Positions 34,695-42,764 of a stretch of DNA of 64,000 nt are shown here, one piece after another; the stretch's first letter is position 1; each line of letters starts with the position of its first letter. A program made the position numbers and the translations under genes. The stretch is from Cyclobacterium jeungdonense (lineage in GTDB: Bacteria > Bacteroidota > Bacteroidia > Cytophagales > Cyclobacteriaceae): positions 62,001 to 126,000 of the forward strand of contig NZ_WMCD01000007.1 of the NCBI RefSeq assembly GCF_010994275.1, given 5' to 3'. The notes under the pieces were generated by a model. The model did not search any database and had not been told where the DNA came from. It was given only the letters and a program-made list of their open reading frames with translations.

Positions 34695-35840
34695 GTGAAA
34701 AAAAAGAATCAACCCATCCTGCCAAAACTAAAGCCCACCAATCGAAGGAGCTTTTTGAAAAGCAGTTTGTATTGCGGAACGTTCGGTTTGTTGCCAGGTA
34801 ACAGTTTGATAGAGATGGTATCCAAAACATCTGCTACGCCCCTTAGCAAAACCAAACTCAAGCCAGTATTGGACGAAGACTGGTGGTTGATTGGTCCTCC
34901 CCCAGCACAGGGAAGCCATACAATCCCTATCAAAATGGGCGATGACGGAAAGCTCCTAAACTACGAATCCGTTGATCACCATATTTTCCAGGCAAACGAT
35001 GGATGTTGGCACCTGTGGGGTTGCATCCGCCATACCGGATGGGGAAGAATCCTGTACCATTGGAAAGCCAAAAACCTGACGGATAGTCCCTGGGAAGACA
35101 CCGGCGAGTTTATCCGGGCAAACGAGGCTTTTGGCGAGAGCATCAACGGATGGGGAAACGAAGAGTGGATCCAATCCCCTTTTTTCGTCAAAGAAAACGG
35201 CTTGTACTATATGTTTTATGGCGGCCACAGCACCGGAAGAAACCGGGAAGGCGTTCCAGCCCGGGGAAAAACCCGTAACGAAAGCTTTGACACCGAATGC
35301 CAGATTTGCATCATGACTTCCCCCGACGGGCTCACCTGGAACAGGCATGCTTTTGATGACGGGTTAAGCCGGGCATTTACCGGTCCGGGAGAGGCTCGAG
35401 ATCCCTGCCTGATCAAGATAGATGGTCTTTGGCACCTGTACTATACCGGCCTGGAGGACGGGGATCCGGAAAAAGGCGGGATGTTTGTGCGTACTTCACG
35501 GGACCTGCTCCACTGGTCCAACTACCAACTGGTACACCGGGCAAGGCAATACGGCAGCAATTGGTGGGAAATCGAATGCCCACACGTGGTGTACCGGGAG
35601 GGCTATTTTTACCTTTTCCGGACCCAAAACTATGTACAAGCAATTACCCATGTGTTCCGCAGCGAAGATCCCCTGGATTTTGGCAGGGAAGATGCGTCCG
35701 CCGCGCATAAATACCTGGGACAAATTCCCTGCGCCGCTCCGGAAATTTACGAGGTGAACGGTGAAACTTACCTTTCTTCTAATCATGACCCGGCCTTAGG
35801 TACACAGATGTGCCGGTTGCGTTGGGAGCCGGAAAGCTGA
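34695..35840 (+). CDS. Exported five-bladed beta-propeller glycosidase (GH43/GH32/GH117-like)
   Basis: The protein is 381 residues with a twin-arginine type N-terminus (TNRRSFLKSSLYCG). Repeating blade patterns are visible: DHHIFQANDGCWHLWGCIRH, WIQSPFFVKENGLYYMFYGGHS, CIMTSPDGLTWNRHAFDD, EARDPCLIKIDGLWHLYYTGLEDGD, MFVRTSRDLLHWSNYQLVH, WWEIECPHVVYREGYFYLFRTQNY, and APEIYEVNGETYLSSNHD. The RDPCLIKIDG and IECPHVVY blocks carry the Asp and Glu placed as in this clan, supporting catalytic activity. The exact family cannot be fixed by eye. It lies downstream of the sulfatase and barrel genes at the edge of locus A and probably cleaves the desulfated glycan. Confidence 0.78.
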   Translation: MKKKNQPILPKLKPTNRRSFLKSSLYCGTFGLLPGNSLIEMVSKTSATPLSKTKLKPVLDEDWWLIGPPPAQGSHTIPIKMGDDGKLLNYESVDHHIFQANDGCWHLWGCIRHTGWGRILYHWKAKNLTDSPWEDTGEFIRANEAFGESINGWGNEEWIQSPFFVKENGLYYMFYGGHSTGRNREGVPARGKTRNESFDTECQICIMTSPDGLTWNRHAFDDGLSRAFTGPGEARDPCLIKIDGLWHLYYTGLEDGDPEKGGMFVRTSRDLLHWSNYQLVHRARQYGSNWWEIECPHVVYREGYFYLFRTQNYVQAITHVFRSEDPLDFGREDASAAHKYLGQIPCAAPEIYEVNGETYLSSNHDPALGTQMCRLRWEPES

Positions 35841-36242
35841 AGGTGTGGCAATCGTTTGTCAATGTATGTGGGGCGGTCGTTTGGGCTGAATCTTTCTTTT
35901 TCTAATTCGTGTTTGTCCATTGCAACTGGCCTTCTGGCGATTGCGTTGGTAAAAAATGTTCTTAATAGAAGGGTGTAGTGGGTACTACACCCGCCGGGGA
36001 TACCAGTTCATCAGATAGCTAATCAGCAGGGGCCAGAGCAGATCAAATTTAAAGTAGCCCGCTGCTTTCGATTTTGATTTAACGCTGCCTACACCCACAT
36101 TATACCCGATAGAAAACGTGCCAGGCATGATGCTGACTGAGATTTTTTTTTGTTCTTGATTTTATGAAAAAAATACCTGCAAATCACAAGCTGTTCATTT
36201 CTTCCTGATACGCCAATTTGAATGAAAGAAATCATTCAGCGT
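35841..36242. other. Gene-free stretch with GTGTAGT repeat copy
   Basis: These 402 bases lie between two convergent genes. The only recognisable element is the dispersed repeat at 35911-35999. Confidence 0.5.
35911..35999 (+). repeat. Dispersed palindrome-containing repeat, copy A
   Basis: The element shares with copies at 39505 and 40821 a GCCATTGCAA-like start, a T-rich middle, TAGAAGGGTGTAGTG and a terminal dyad. In this copy the dyad is GGGTGTAGT/ACTACACCC (35971-35992), a perfect 9-bp stem. It looks like a small non-autonomous repeat. Confidence 0.7.
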
Positions 36243-38918
36243 TCACAGCCCTTCAACCTTGAAATTCCGGTAGGTGAATTGTCGTGTAGACATGTGACGC
36301 AGGCCGATGCGGCCCTTTTGAATATGTATGGGCTCGATACCATTGGCTATGTTGTCTGTGTTCCAGGTATGGTCAATCATGATTTTACCACTCACCTTCT
36401 CTACCAACCGGAGCCGCAGCGAAGCCGCCCGCTTTTCTACCTCCACCAGGTAGGTTTTTCCTGGCAGGATTTTTCCGTAGTCCACCATTGGTTCGATCAG
36501 TCCTTTTCCCGGATACCATTCCAGCTTTTCATCCCGCCACGGATACCGCTTGCAACGAAGGTTTTCACGGAAACTGAGGCTAAGCAGGTCCATATAGGTA
36601 AAGTAGATTCCCATATCGGGAATTTCACGAAGGTCATTCCAGGCGGAAATATCCTCCACATAGGGGGGAGTACCAATTCCTTGAGCCTGAATATAGAGCA
36701 GGGTGGTGCCATAGTCGCTACCGTCGATCCGGGTCATTTCATAGCTGATTCTGATATCACCCCCAAACTCCTTTCGGGTCCAAAGCACCGCGTGATGGGC
36801 ATGGTATTCCAGGGAATCATCGCTCTTGGTTACCGTGCCGGCGGAGAAAAACAGGCCCTCTTTTGTATTGCGGAGGGTGGCTTTTTTCCCATCGAGGAAC
36901 CAGTTTTCCCTCCAGTTCCCGGTCATCGGATCTTCAAAAAGGATCTTATTTTCATCTTCCTTGCCTTCCAGTACGCGCATCGCCTGCTCCCGTCCGATAC
37001 GGTCGATCAGCTGCTGAACGAACAAGCTTTTCGGTTCGACCGGTGCGTCCGGGCTTTCGATATAGCCACTGCCCATCAACGCGTAGCCATAAAACTTACC
37101 TTCCTGAGGTGTGCCCCAGTAGCCTGAACGATTGTTGGAATACATGATTCCCTTGTGATCGAAGCCTTCCTTTTCATCACCACTATAGCCTATCGCAAAG
37201 TTATTTTCTCCCTCTGTTTCAGGGTCAAAGACTACGATATTGGGTGCATCACAATTCCAAATCATCGTATTGGCCGCAGCCCAGCCATGGCCAGTACCGG
37301 AATCCCCCCGATTGATCGCAGCAATGCTCCCATCTTTCGTTGTGATGTTATCGAAGAGAAAGCCCGTGCCCCAGCGGTGATGTGGCTCAGATTGTCCGCC
37401 GCGGACAGCGGTGGAATTCACAAAGGCAAAAGGACCCATGGTCCGCGACCCCCCCGCGAAATCGTGGCGTGCATCCTCTGAATAACAGTTATAAACCAGA
37501 TGGCCGGTTCCACCACCGATATTGTAGGCGTAACGAAAGCCTCCACGGTTTGGGCCCACCGGCTCAAGGTACTTGCAATCCCGAACGGTAATTTGACGCG
37601 AGCCGTCTCCTATTGACACCGCTGCAAATTGCAGGTGTTTCACGGTCACATTCCGCACCCAGCTGTCCATCGCATTGCTGACAGAGATCGCGGTTCTGAA
37701 ATTCAGGAAGTTAGCATCTTTACCCGTATCCACCGCCGAAGTGTCGTAGTTGGAAACCAAACGAAGTGACTCCACTCCTGAATGGGTCGCTAGGGAAGCC
37801 AAATCTGCTTTAAAAACCTCTCCGCCGCCATGTTCTTTTGCGATCGACTGTGGCATCATTACGTCAAGGGTGATCTTGTTACCGTTCACCTTTGCGATTT
37901 GTCGAAGGTGCATAAATTGGTAGGACTTTGGCTGCCAGGGATTTTTCTTCAATCCTTCTTCGCCACCCCGAATGTGCTGAAGACGCTCTCCCATGCCAAG
38001 GTCTTCGACCCACTTTTTATTGACGGTCTTTCTGACGAAAACGAAGTCGCCGGGTTTAAACGAGCTGGCATCCGTTACTGAAACCTCATAGCTGCCCGAT
38101 GGTAGATAGTTGCCTGCGATCCTGACGGTACCTTCCCCAAATTGTTCGATGCCTCCCTCCCCAAATTCAATGGCATTCCTGATCCCACTTGTGTTTCGCA
38201 GGATGAGCGTGGTGCCGTTTTCATCGTTACCTTCACCGCGAAGGACTACCCCGGATGGAATATGTAAGCTACCATTGACATAGTAAGTACCGGCTTTGAG
38301 TAGGACCGCACCTTTGACGCCGTCGGCATCGGATGTCAAGCCTGAAACTTTATTTAAAGCTGCCTGAATCTCATCGCGACTGTCAGGGCCGCTGGGATAG
38401 GCCATATTACCGTCCCGACTGGTTTCGCCCATGAGCGGCGACAGGATTTTCCTGACCGGTACATCGGGAATAGGAACTTCACTCTGTTTATAACCGCAAT
38501 AAGACCAGTCCAGAACACGGTCACCCTTGTCGCTGTAGAAATTGTAAACAAGATTTCCGTCCGGGCCCATCGAGACCAATGGCTTTAGAGGGCTTGGTTC
38601 GAAAGTGCTTGTGAGTATCTCTTTTGGTGCAGGGTTCACCCAGGAATCAGGAAGATCCTGACTCTCTACCGGAAGTATCTTATCCGGACATCTGGAACAA
38701 AGATCAAGTCCCCGAGCACGAGCCTCTATCAAAGTCATTTCTTCCTTCGATGCCTTCTGTTCGGAGCTAAGTCTACTATACCTGACGCATTCTGCAACGT
38801 GGACGCGCTTTGTTCCTCCCCAGTATACGATGGTGTCGTTGAGATGCCCGGCTGCACTTGCCTGTATTCCGAAAATGCTAAGAAAAATGAACAGAACAGC
38901 GTGAGTTAATTTATTCAT
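36243..38918 (-). CDS. Secreted right-handed beta-helix protein with C-terminal DUF1961-like domain
   Basis: The protein is 891 residues with a signal peptide (about 1-23, ending ASA). Residues 30-90 hold a Cys-rich part (CVRYSRLSSEQ, LCSRCPDK) resembling a small metal-binding segment. Residues about 175-640 form a pectin-lyase-like beta-helix: GVKGAVLLKAGTYYVNGSLHI, GVVLRGEGNDENGTTLIL, the turns SWVRNVTVKHLQFAAVSIGD and ITVRDCKYLEPVGPN, then HLVYNCYSEDARHDFA. The last ~200 residues (LWTRKEFGGDIRISYEMTRID to FTYRNFKVEGL) look like a DUF1961/YesU-type jelly roll. The pairing suggests a polysaccharide lyase or glycosidase with a binding module, but catalytic residues cannot be assigned by eye. 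Stop and repeat copy A are 240 bp apart. Confidence 0.75.
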   Translation of the reverse strand: MNKLTHAVLFIFLSIFGIQASAAGHLNDTIVYWGGTKRVHVAECVRYSRLSSEQKASKEEMTLIEARARGLDLCSRCPDKILPVESQDLPDSWVNPAPKEILTSTFEPSPLKPLVSMGPDGNLVYNFYSDKGDRVLDWSYCGYKQSEVPIPDVPVRKILSPLMGETSRDGNMAYPSGPDSRDEIQAALNKVSGLTSDADGVKGAVLLKAGTYYVNGSLHIPSGVVLRGEGNDENGTTLILRNTSGIRNAIEFGEGGIEQFGEGTVRIAGNYLPSGSYEVSVTDASSFKPGDFVFVRKTVNKKWVEDLGMGERLQHIRGGEEGLKKNPWQPKSYQFMHLRQIAKVNGNKITLDVMMPQSIAKEHGGGEVFKADLASLATHSGVESLRLVSNYDTSAVDTGKDANFLNFRTAISVSNAMDSWVRNVTVKHLQFAAVSIGDGSRQITVRDCKYLEPVGPNRGGFRYAYNIGGGTGHLVYNCYSEDARHDFAGGSRTMGPFAFVNSTAVRGGQSEPHHRWGTGFLFDNITTKDGSIAAINRGDSGTGHGWAAANTMIWNCDAPNIVVFDPETEGENNFAIGYSGDEKEGFDHKGIMYSNNRSGYWGTPQEGKFYGYALMGSGYIESPDAPVEPKSLFVQQLIDRIGREQAMRVLEGKEDENKILFEDPMTGNWRENWFLDGKKATLRNTKEGLFFSAGTVTKSDDSLEYHAHHAVLWTRKEFGGDIRISYEMTRIDGSDYGTTLLYIQAQGIGTPPYVEDISAWNDLREIPDMGIYFTYMDLLSLSFRENLRCKRYPWRDEKLEWYPGKGLIEPMVDYGKILPGKTYLVEVEKRAASLRLRLVEKVSGKIMIDHTWNTDNIANGIEPIHIQKGRIGLRHMSTRQFTYRNFKVEGL

Positions 38919-39030
38919 AATAAATAGTGATGTTGATTTCGTAATTGTCGTCGCATAAGGTTGCTGACGAAGACTCGATTTATTAATATATTTTAAATTT
39001 ACATTAGTATTTTAAAATTAGGATATCTAT

Positions 39031-39435
39031 TTGGATTCTCTTTACCTTATTTTATGGAACCGTGAGCTTACCGGGAATCAGAATGAATACAAACGACCCA
39101 AAACAGTAGAACACGAACAAGCGGATGAGCACCAAAGGAAATATTTGGAATCCATCGGTTTAAGGGATCCTAAATGGGACCCAGTATCTCAGCCGTTCAT
39201 CCGGCTATCGTTCACAACCCAATTTTCCGAAAACCTGGACGAATACGGAGAAACAATAGCAAATGACGCAAAAGTGTACCTGCGCATTTTGGACAAGGAT
39301 TTAACGATGCTCGGTGAGACGTATCTGGAGCGGTACCAAAGAAATCCACGCCAACACTTTTTCACGGATAACAAAATCTGGTTGTATGAAAATACAGATA
39401 ATGAATTGGGGTTTGTGACGATTAATGTAGACTGA
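39031..39435 (+). pseudogene. C-terminal fragment of a DUF4221-like protein
   Basis: The open frame of 134 codons has no signal peptide and starts inside what looks like a propeller protein. The C-terminal part (FIRLSFTTQF, AKVYLRILDKDLTMLGETYL, RNPRQHFFTDNKIWLYENTDNELGFVTINVD) resembles the end of DUF4221 lipoproteins, which are normally about 370 residues. The N-terminal two thirds are absent, so I call it a fragment. It lies next to the repeat-rich transposase island, a possible cause of truncation. A functional short protein cannot be excluded. Confidence 0.45.
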
Positions 39436-39504
39436 GAAAAAGAAAGGAGATTTACTTTACACGGTGATGCGTTTTAGATTTTTTAGATCTCTTTTTTTAA
39501 GGAA

Positions 39505-39599
39505 TGTTTTTGGCCATTGCAATTGGTCTTTTGACGATTGCTTCGCCCAAAAAAATGTTTTTACTAGAAGGGTGTAGTGGATACTACACTCAGCGGGGA
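39505..39599 (+). repeat. Dispersed palindrome-containing repeat, copy B
   Basis: This is the best copy for the consensus, with TGGCCATTGCAATTGG, GACGATTGCTTCGCCC and the dyad GTGTAGT/ACTACAC around GGAT (39572-39589). It marks the left edge of the transposase/REP cluster. Confidence 0.7.
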
Positions 39600-39694
39600 C
39601 GAGAATGATAAAGCCTGCGGGGTCTCCACTGCCGATCTGGGATCGATCCTATGACCCAATCTCCAGAAGAGTTATTAGTACAGCCCATTCAATT

Positions 39695-39811
39695 CAAGTT
39701 CAACCCCATCCGGGGTTGCAGGTATTTGGTGGTCCTCGAGCCGTGGGCTGCACCCACGGTTAGTACTGTTCAGGCCCTTCAGACCTGCTTTTACTAAGAA
39801 AAGCATCAACA
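39695..39811 (+). repeat. REP-like triple-hairpin repeat, copy 1
   Basis: Three palindromes follow one another: CAACCCC/GGGGTTG, CCGTGGG/CCCACGG and CAGGCCC-TTCAGACCTG. A tail (CTGCTTTTACT, then ATCAACAGTC) is shared with copy 4 at 40697. Confidence 0.8.
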
Positions 39812-39909
39812 GTCTTATTTGATATCTACTAAAATTACTGTTCATTTGGTCCAACCATATTTTTATGAAGTACCAAAGTACTTCCCAAGAAACAAGCCCT
39901 ATTCAATTC

Positions 39910-40007
39910 CGAAGCCTGAAGGGCTTCAACAACAATAACCCCGGGCGAAACCCGGGGCTGACAGGCCGATAGATCCTTTTTCCAACCCCGGAAGTGGGTT
40001 GAACATT
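39910..40007 (-). repeat. REP-like repeat, copy 2 (inverted, left flank of transposase)
   Basis: On the minus strand it reads TGTTCAACCC, a GGGGTTGG partner, GCCCCGGG/CCCGGGGTTATT and GAAGCCCTTCAGGCTTCGG. This is the same order of hairpins as copies 1, 3 and 4 but with a diverged second stem. Confidence 0.75.
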
Positions 40008-40061
40008 TCGAAAAAGAATTATATTTCGTATCTTTCTTCAAACGCTAACTTCCTCGACCTA

Positions 40062-40511
40062 ATGAGCAGTTACAGACAAATACTCTACCATTTAGTATTA
40101 GGAACAAAAAACAGAAACGAAACAATTCCCAATACTCATTGCGAAGAACTGTACCGCTACATTGGGGGTATCGTTAAAAATAAAGGATGTACGCTTTACC
40201 AGATAAACGGAATCGGAGATCATATTCATCTCTTAACTGATTTACACCCCACCCTTTCATTATCCGATTTCATTAAAGACATAAAAGTAGCAAGCAGTTT
40301 ATGGATGAAGGAACAAAAGAGTTTCCCCCACTGGAACTCGTGGGGAAAGGGATACGGTGCATTTACTTGTACTTACAGAGAAAAAGACCGTATTACTTCT
40401 TATATCAAAAGGCAGAAAGAACATCACAAAAAGGAATCCTTTTTGGAGGAATACAAACGATTATTGAAAGAAAATGGTATTGATTTCGACGAACGCTATC
40501 TTTTCTTATAA
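40062..40511 (+). CDS. IS200-like (Y1/RAYT) transposase
   Basis: The protein is 149 residues from the ATG at 40062 (MSSYRQILYHLVLGTKNR). Upstream in-frame codons to 39999 lie in the flanking repeat and are excluded. The HUH motif is in GIGDHIHLLTDLHPTLSL, and the catalytic Tyr is in ITSYIKRQKEHHKKESFLEEYKRLL, with the FDERYLF ending typical of Bacteroidota Y1 transposases. All parts are intact, so it may be active. Single-strand transposases of this class recognise hairpins, consistent with the REP copies on both sides. Confidence 0.92.
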   Translation: MSSYRQILYHLVLGTKNRNETIPNTHCEELYRYIGGIVKNKGCTLYQINGIGDHIHLLTDLHPTLSLSDFIKDIKVASSLWMKEQKSFPHWNSWGKGYGAFTCTYREKDRITSYIKRQKEHHKKESFLEEYKRLLKENGIDFDERYLFL

Positions 40512-40514
40512 TAA

Positions 40515-40620
40515 ATGTTCAACCCCTTCCTTTAGAATACGGGGTTGGAGGTGTTTGGTAGTCAACGAGCCGTGGGTTGCACCCACGGTTGTTTTTGTTC
40601 AGGCCCTTAAGGCCTGGTGT
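40515..40620 (+). repeat. REP-like repeat, copy 3 (right flank of transposase)
   Basis: It starts four bases after the transposase stop. CAACCCC and GGGGTTG are separated by a longer loop than in copies 1 and 4; GCCGTGGG/CCCACGG and CAGGCCCTTAAGGCCTG follow. Confidence 0.8.
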
Positions 40621-40696
40621 CTATATGGGAATCAACAACGACCATGAAAGGTATCTAGAAAAAATAAATTCCAATTGAGCCCAATCCGAAGAAGTA

Positions 40697-40816
40697 AAGG
40701 TTCAACCCCATCCTGGGTTGGATGTGATTGGCTGTCGATATCCGTGGGCTGCACCCACGGTTATTGTTTTTCAGGCCCTTCAGGCCTGCTTTTACTGAAA
40801 GAATCAGCAACAGTCT
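40697..40816 (+). repeat. REP-like repeat, copy 4
   Basis: It shows TTCAACCCCATCC/GGGTTG, CCGTGGG/CCCACGG and AGGCCCTTCAGGCCT in order, with the same tail as copy 1 (CTGCTTTTACT then AGCAACAGTC). Repeat copy C follows within five bases. Confidence 0.8.
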
Positions 40817-40820
40817 AAAA

Positions 40821-40906
40821 CATTTTTTGCCATTGCAAATGGGCTTTTTACGATTTCGTCACTCAAGTAGATTTTTGATAGAGAGGTGTAGTGGATACTA
40901 CGCGCA
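40821..40906 (+). repeat. Dispersed palindrome-containing repeat, copy C
   Basis: It keeps GCCATTGCAA, ACGATTTCGTC and GTGTAGTGGATACTAC; the right arm of the dyad is degraded (ACTACGC). It closes the cluster that begins with copy B. Confidence 0.65.
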
Positions 40907-40921
40907 GAGATGGGCTGCATT

Positions 40922-42703
40922 TCATGGATCACTGATTTTTTCCAACTCCATCCATAGCGGAAAAATACTTCTTCCTTCCGTCACATAGTGGGGAATCAAG
41001 TCTACTTCCATTTCGGGCAAATAGACGTTCTCCAACGTAATTTCATCTGTAGGTACTGCTTCGTATTGCTCCTGAATGATTACCGAGTTGGTTTCCAGCA
41101 CCATTTTTCCCTTGGTTTCCAGGGGTTTGATAAATTTGAAGCGAATCCGATACCTGCCCTCCAGCGTTTTGACCTTCCACATACCAAATACCTCTTCCTG
41201 GGTCCAAATGCCCCGTTCTCCGCCCGCATCATTACGGTTGAGGTATACCGGGTTTTCCTGCTCGCTGCCGATGATTACCCGCTGAGGCCGGTTGAGTTGG
41301 GGAGATTGCGTCAAATCGGCTATCATCGCGTCCATTTCGGACTTAAGCGCGCGTGCAAGTGGCTTGTTCGCTTCCACGATCGAGTTCAATTCGTAAGGAT
41401 CTTCCTTCAGATCAAACAGGTCGAAATCTCCCAGCTCCGCATCAAAATCGGTATTCCCGACCAACTTATACTTTCCCTTTTGCAGCGCCACGTTGGTGTA
41501 CAATTCGGGGTACCTGCGGGTCCAATAAAAAAACAAGGACCTCTCGTCAAATACCGGAGCATCCTTACCCCGCAACAAGGGATAGAAGCTTTTGCCGTCA
41601 ATTTGCCGACCTGTTGGAAGCGAAGCCCCACAGATTTCCGCAAGGGTAGGCAACACATCGATATGGGCCAGGCTGGTTGGAATGTCCCGATTTCCTTCCA
41701 AACGATCGGGTAACCGGAGAAAAAACGGCACCCGTACGCCTCCCCGGAATACACTTCCTTTTCTACCGCGCATTCCCCCCACGTAGCGGGCCTGCTGGGG
41801 GCCGTTGTCGGTCATGAAGATCACGATCGTATTTTCCGCAATATCCAGTTCTTCCAGCTTATTCAGTACCCTCCCCACGTTATCGTCGATATTGGACACC
41901 ATGGCATAGACCTTTCGCGCGGCTTCCTTGTCCCGTTCGCTCATTTCCGGAAAAGGACGGCCGTCTTCGTCAAATCCGGCCGAGGGATCCAGGTCTTTGT
42001 ACCGATCGTAGTAGGCGTCAGGAACTTGCAACGGGGTGTGTGGCGCGTTAAACGAAAGGTAAAGGAAAAACGGTTCAGCTGCTTTTTCTTCCATAAAGGT
42101 CAATGCCTCCGTAGTGAAAATATCCGAACAATAGCCTTGGAAGGCCTTTTGCTCTCCGTTGTACCAAAGAACGGGGTCGAAATAACTACGGTCTCCCTGA
42201 AAATACGTGGTAAAATCTCCCGGCTGCCCCATACCGCCGGAAAGGTGAATCAGAGATTCCTCAAAGCCCTGATCTCCGGGACGAAAGGGGTAATTGTCAC
42301 CCAAATGCCATTTTCCAAAAATACCCGTTCGGTACCCGGCGGACTGCAGCATCTCGGCAAGCGTCACTTCTTCAGTGGCCATGATGGCGCCGCCGTTATA
42401 GGTATCCCGCACGCCGGTGCGCAGGGAATACCTCCCGGTCATCAGACTGGAGCGGGTAGGTGCACAAACCGGTGACACATAAAAGTTGGTCAGGCGCACA
42501 CTTTCCCTGCCCAGCTTGTCCAACACGGGTGTTTGAACATGGGGATTACCGTGAATACCCAGATCCCCGTATCCCTGGTCATCGGTGATGATCAAAATCA
42601 CGTTGGGGCGCTCAGCCTTTTGGAATCCGAGCCCCTCGGTCTGTCCGGCAAAGCTCAGCACACAGGCCGCCAATACTTTGAAGTAGGTCATTTTTTGCTT
42701 CAT
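40922..42703 (-). CDS. Family S1 sulfatase with C-terminal extension (operon gene 3)
   Basis: The protein is 593 residues with a signal peptide (about 1-24). The metal site NVILIITDDQGYGDLG and formylglycine motif C80-A-P-T-R are intact, with GKWHLGD, FNAPHTPL, FMTDNGPQ and GSVFRGGVRVP following. Residues after about 460 form a beta-rich extension of 130 residues (RVIIGSEQENPVYLNRNDAGG to LWMELEKISDP) not present in the minimal fold, perhaps a binding module. It is the last gene of a three-sulfatase operon; its start is 61 bp after the preceding stop. Needs formylglycine maturation. Confidence 0.92.
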   Translation of the reverse strand: MKQKMTYFKVLAACVLSFAGQTEGLGFQKAERPNVILIITDDQGYGDLGIHGNPHVQTPVLDKLGRESVRLTNFYVSPVCAPTRSSLMTGRYSLRTGVRDTYNGGAIMATEEVTLAEMLQSAGYRTGIFGKWHLGDNYPFRPGDQGFEESLIHLSGGMGQPGDFTTYFQGDRSYFDPVLWYNGEQKAFQGYCSDIFTTEALTFMEEKAAEPFFLYLSFNAPHTPLQVPDAYYDRYKDLDPSAGFDEDGRPFPEMSERDKEAARKVYAMVSNIDDNVGRVLNKLEELDIAENTIVIFMTDNGPQQARYVGGMRGRKGSVFRGGVRVPFFLRLPDRLEGNRDIPTSLAHIDVLPTLAEICGASLPTGRQIDGKSFYPLLRGKDAPVFDERSLFFYWTRRYPELYTNVALQKGKYKLVGNTDFDAELGDFDLFDLKEDPYELNSIVEANKPLARALKSEMDAMIADLTQSPQLNRPQRVIIGSEQENPVYLNRNDAGGERGIWTQEEVFGMWKVKTLEGRYRIRFKFIKPLETKGKMVLETNSVIIQEQYEAVPTDEITLENVYLPEMEVDLIPHYVTEGRSIFPLWMELEKISDP

Positions 42704-42764
42704 AGTTAATCCTCGTTCATATATCGATGCTCCACCTGTTGGCCCGATTCATTCTAACAGCGGT

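Larger units (their letters stand above)
39910..40620 (+). mobile_element. IS200-like/RAYT element with inverted REP flanks
   Basis: A Y1 transposase gene (40062-40511) is enclosed by an inverted REP copy on the left (39910-40007) and a direct copy on the right (40515-40620). Both flanks share TGTTCAACCC and a GGGTTG partner, so the unit resembles a RAYT gene with its REP pair. Additional REP copies lie outside at 39695 and 40697. Confidence 0.7.
40512..40921. other. Repeat-filled stretch between transposase and sulfatase operon
   Basis: No gene is present. The space is taken by REP copies 3 and 4 and repeat copy C, which ends about 15 bp before the stop codon of the sulfatase gene at 40922. 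Confidence 0.7.

Noticed and set aside
36222..37127. 301-codon plus-strand open frame opposite the beta-helix gene
   Set aside because: It is antisense to a well-supported 891-residue secreted protein, has no signal or family features, and its codons follow from the opposite strand.
39691..40816. Possible CRISPR array in the repeat-rich island
   Set aside because: The repeats are long, in mixed orientation, unevenly spaced and contain hairpins linked to a transposase; no spacer pattern or cas gene.
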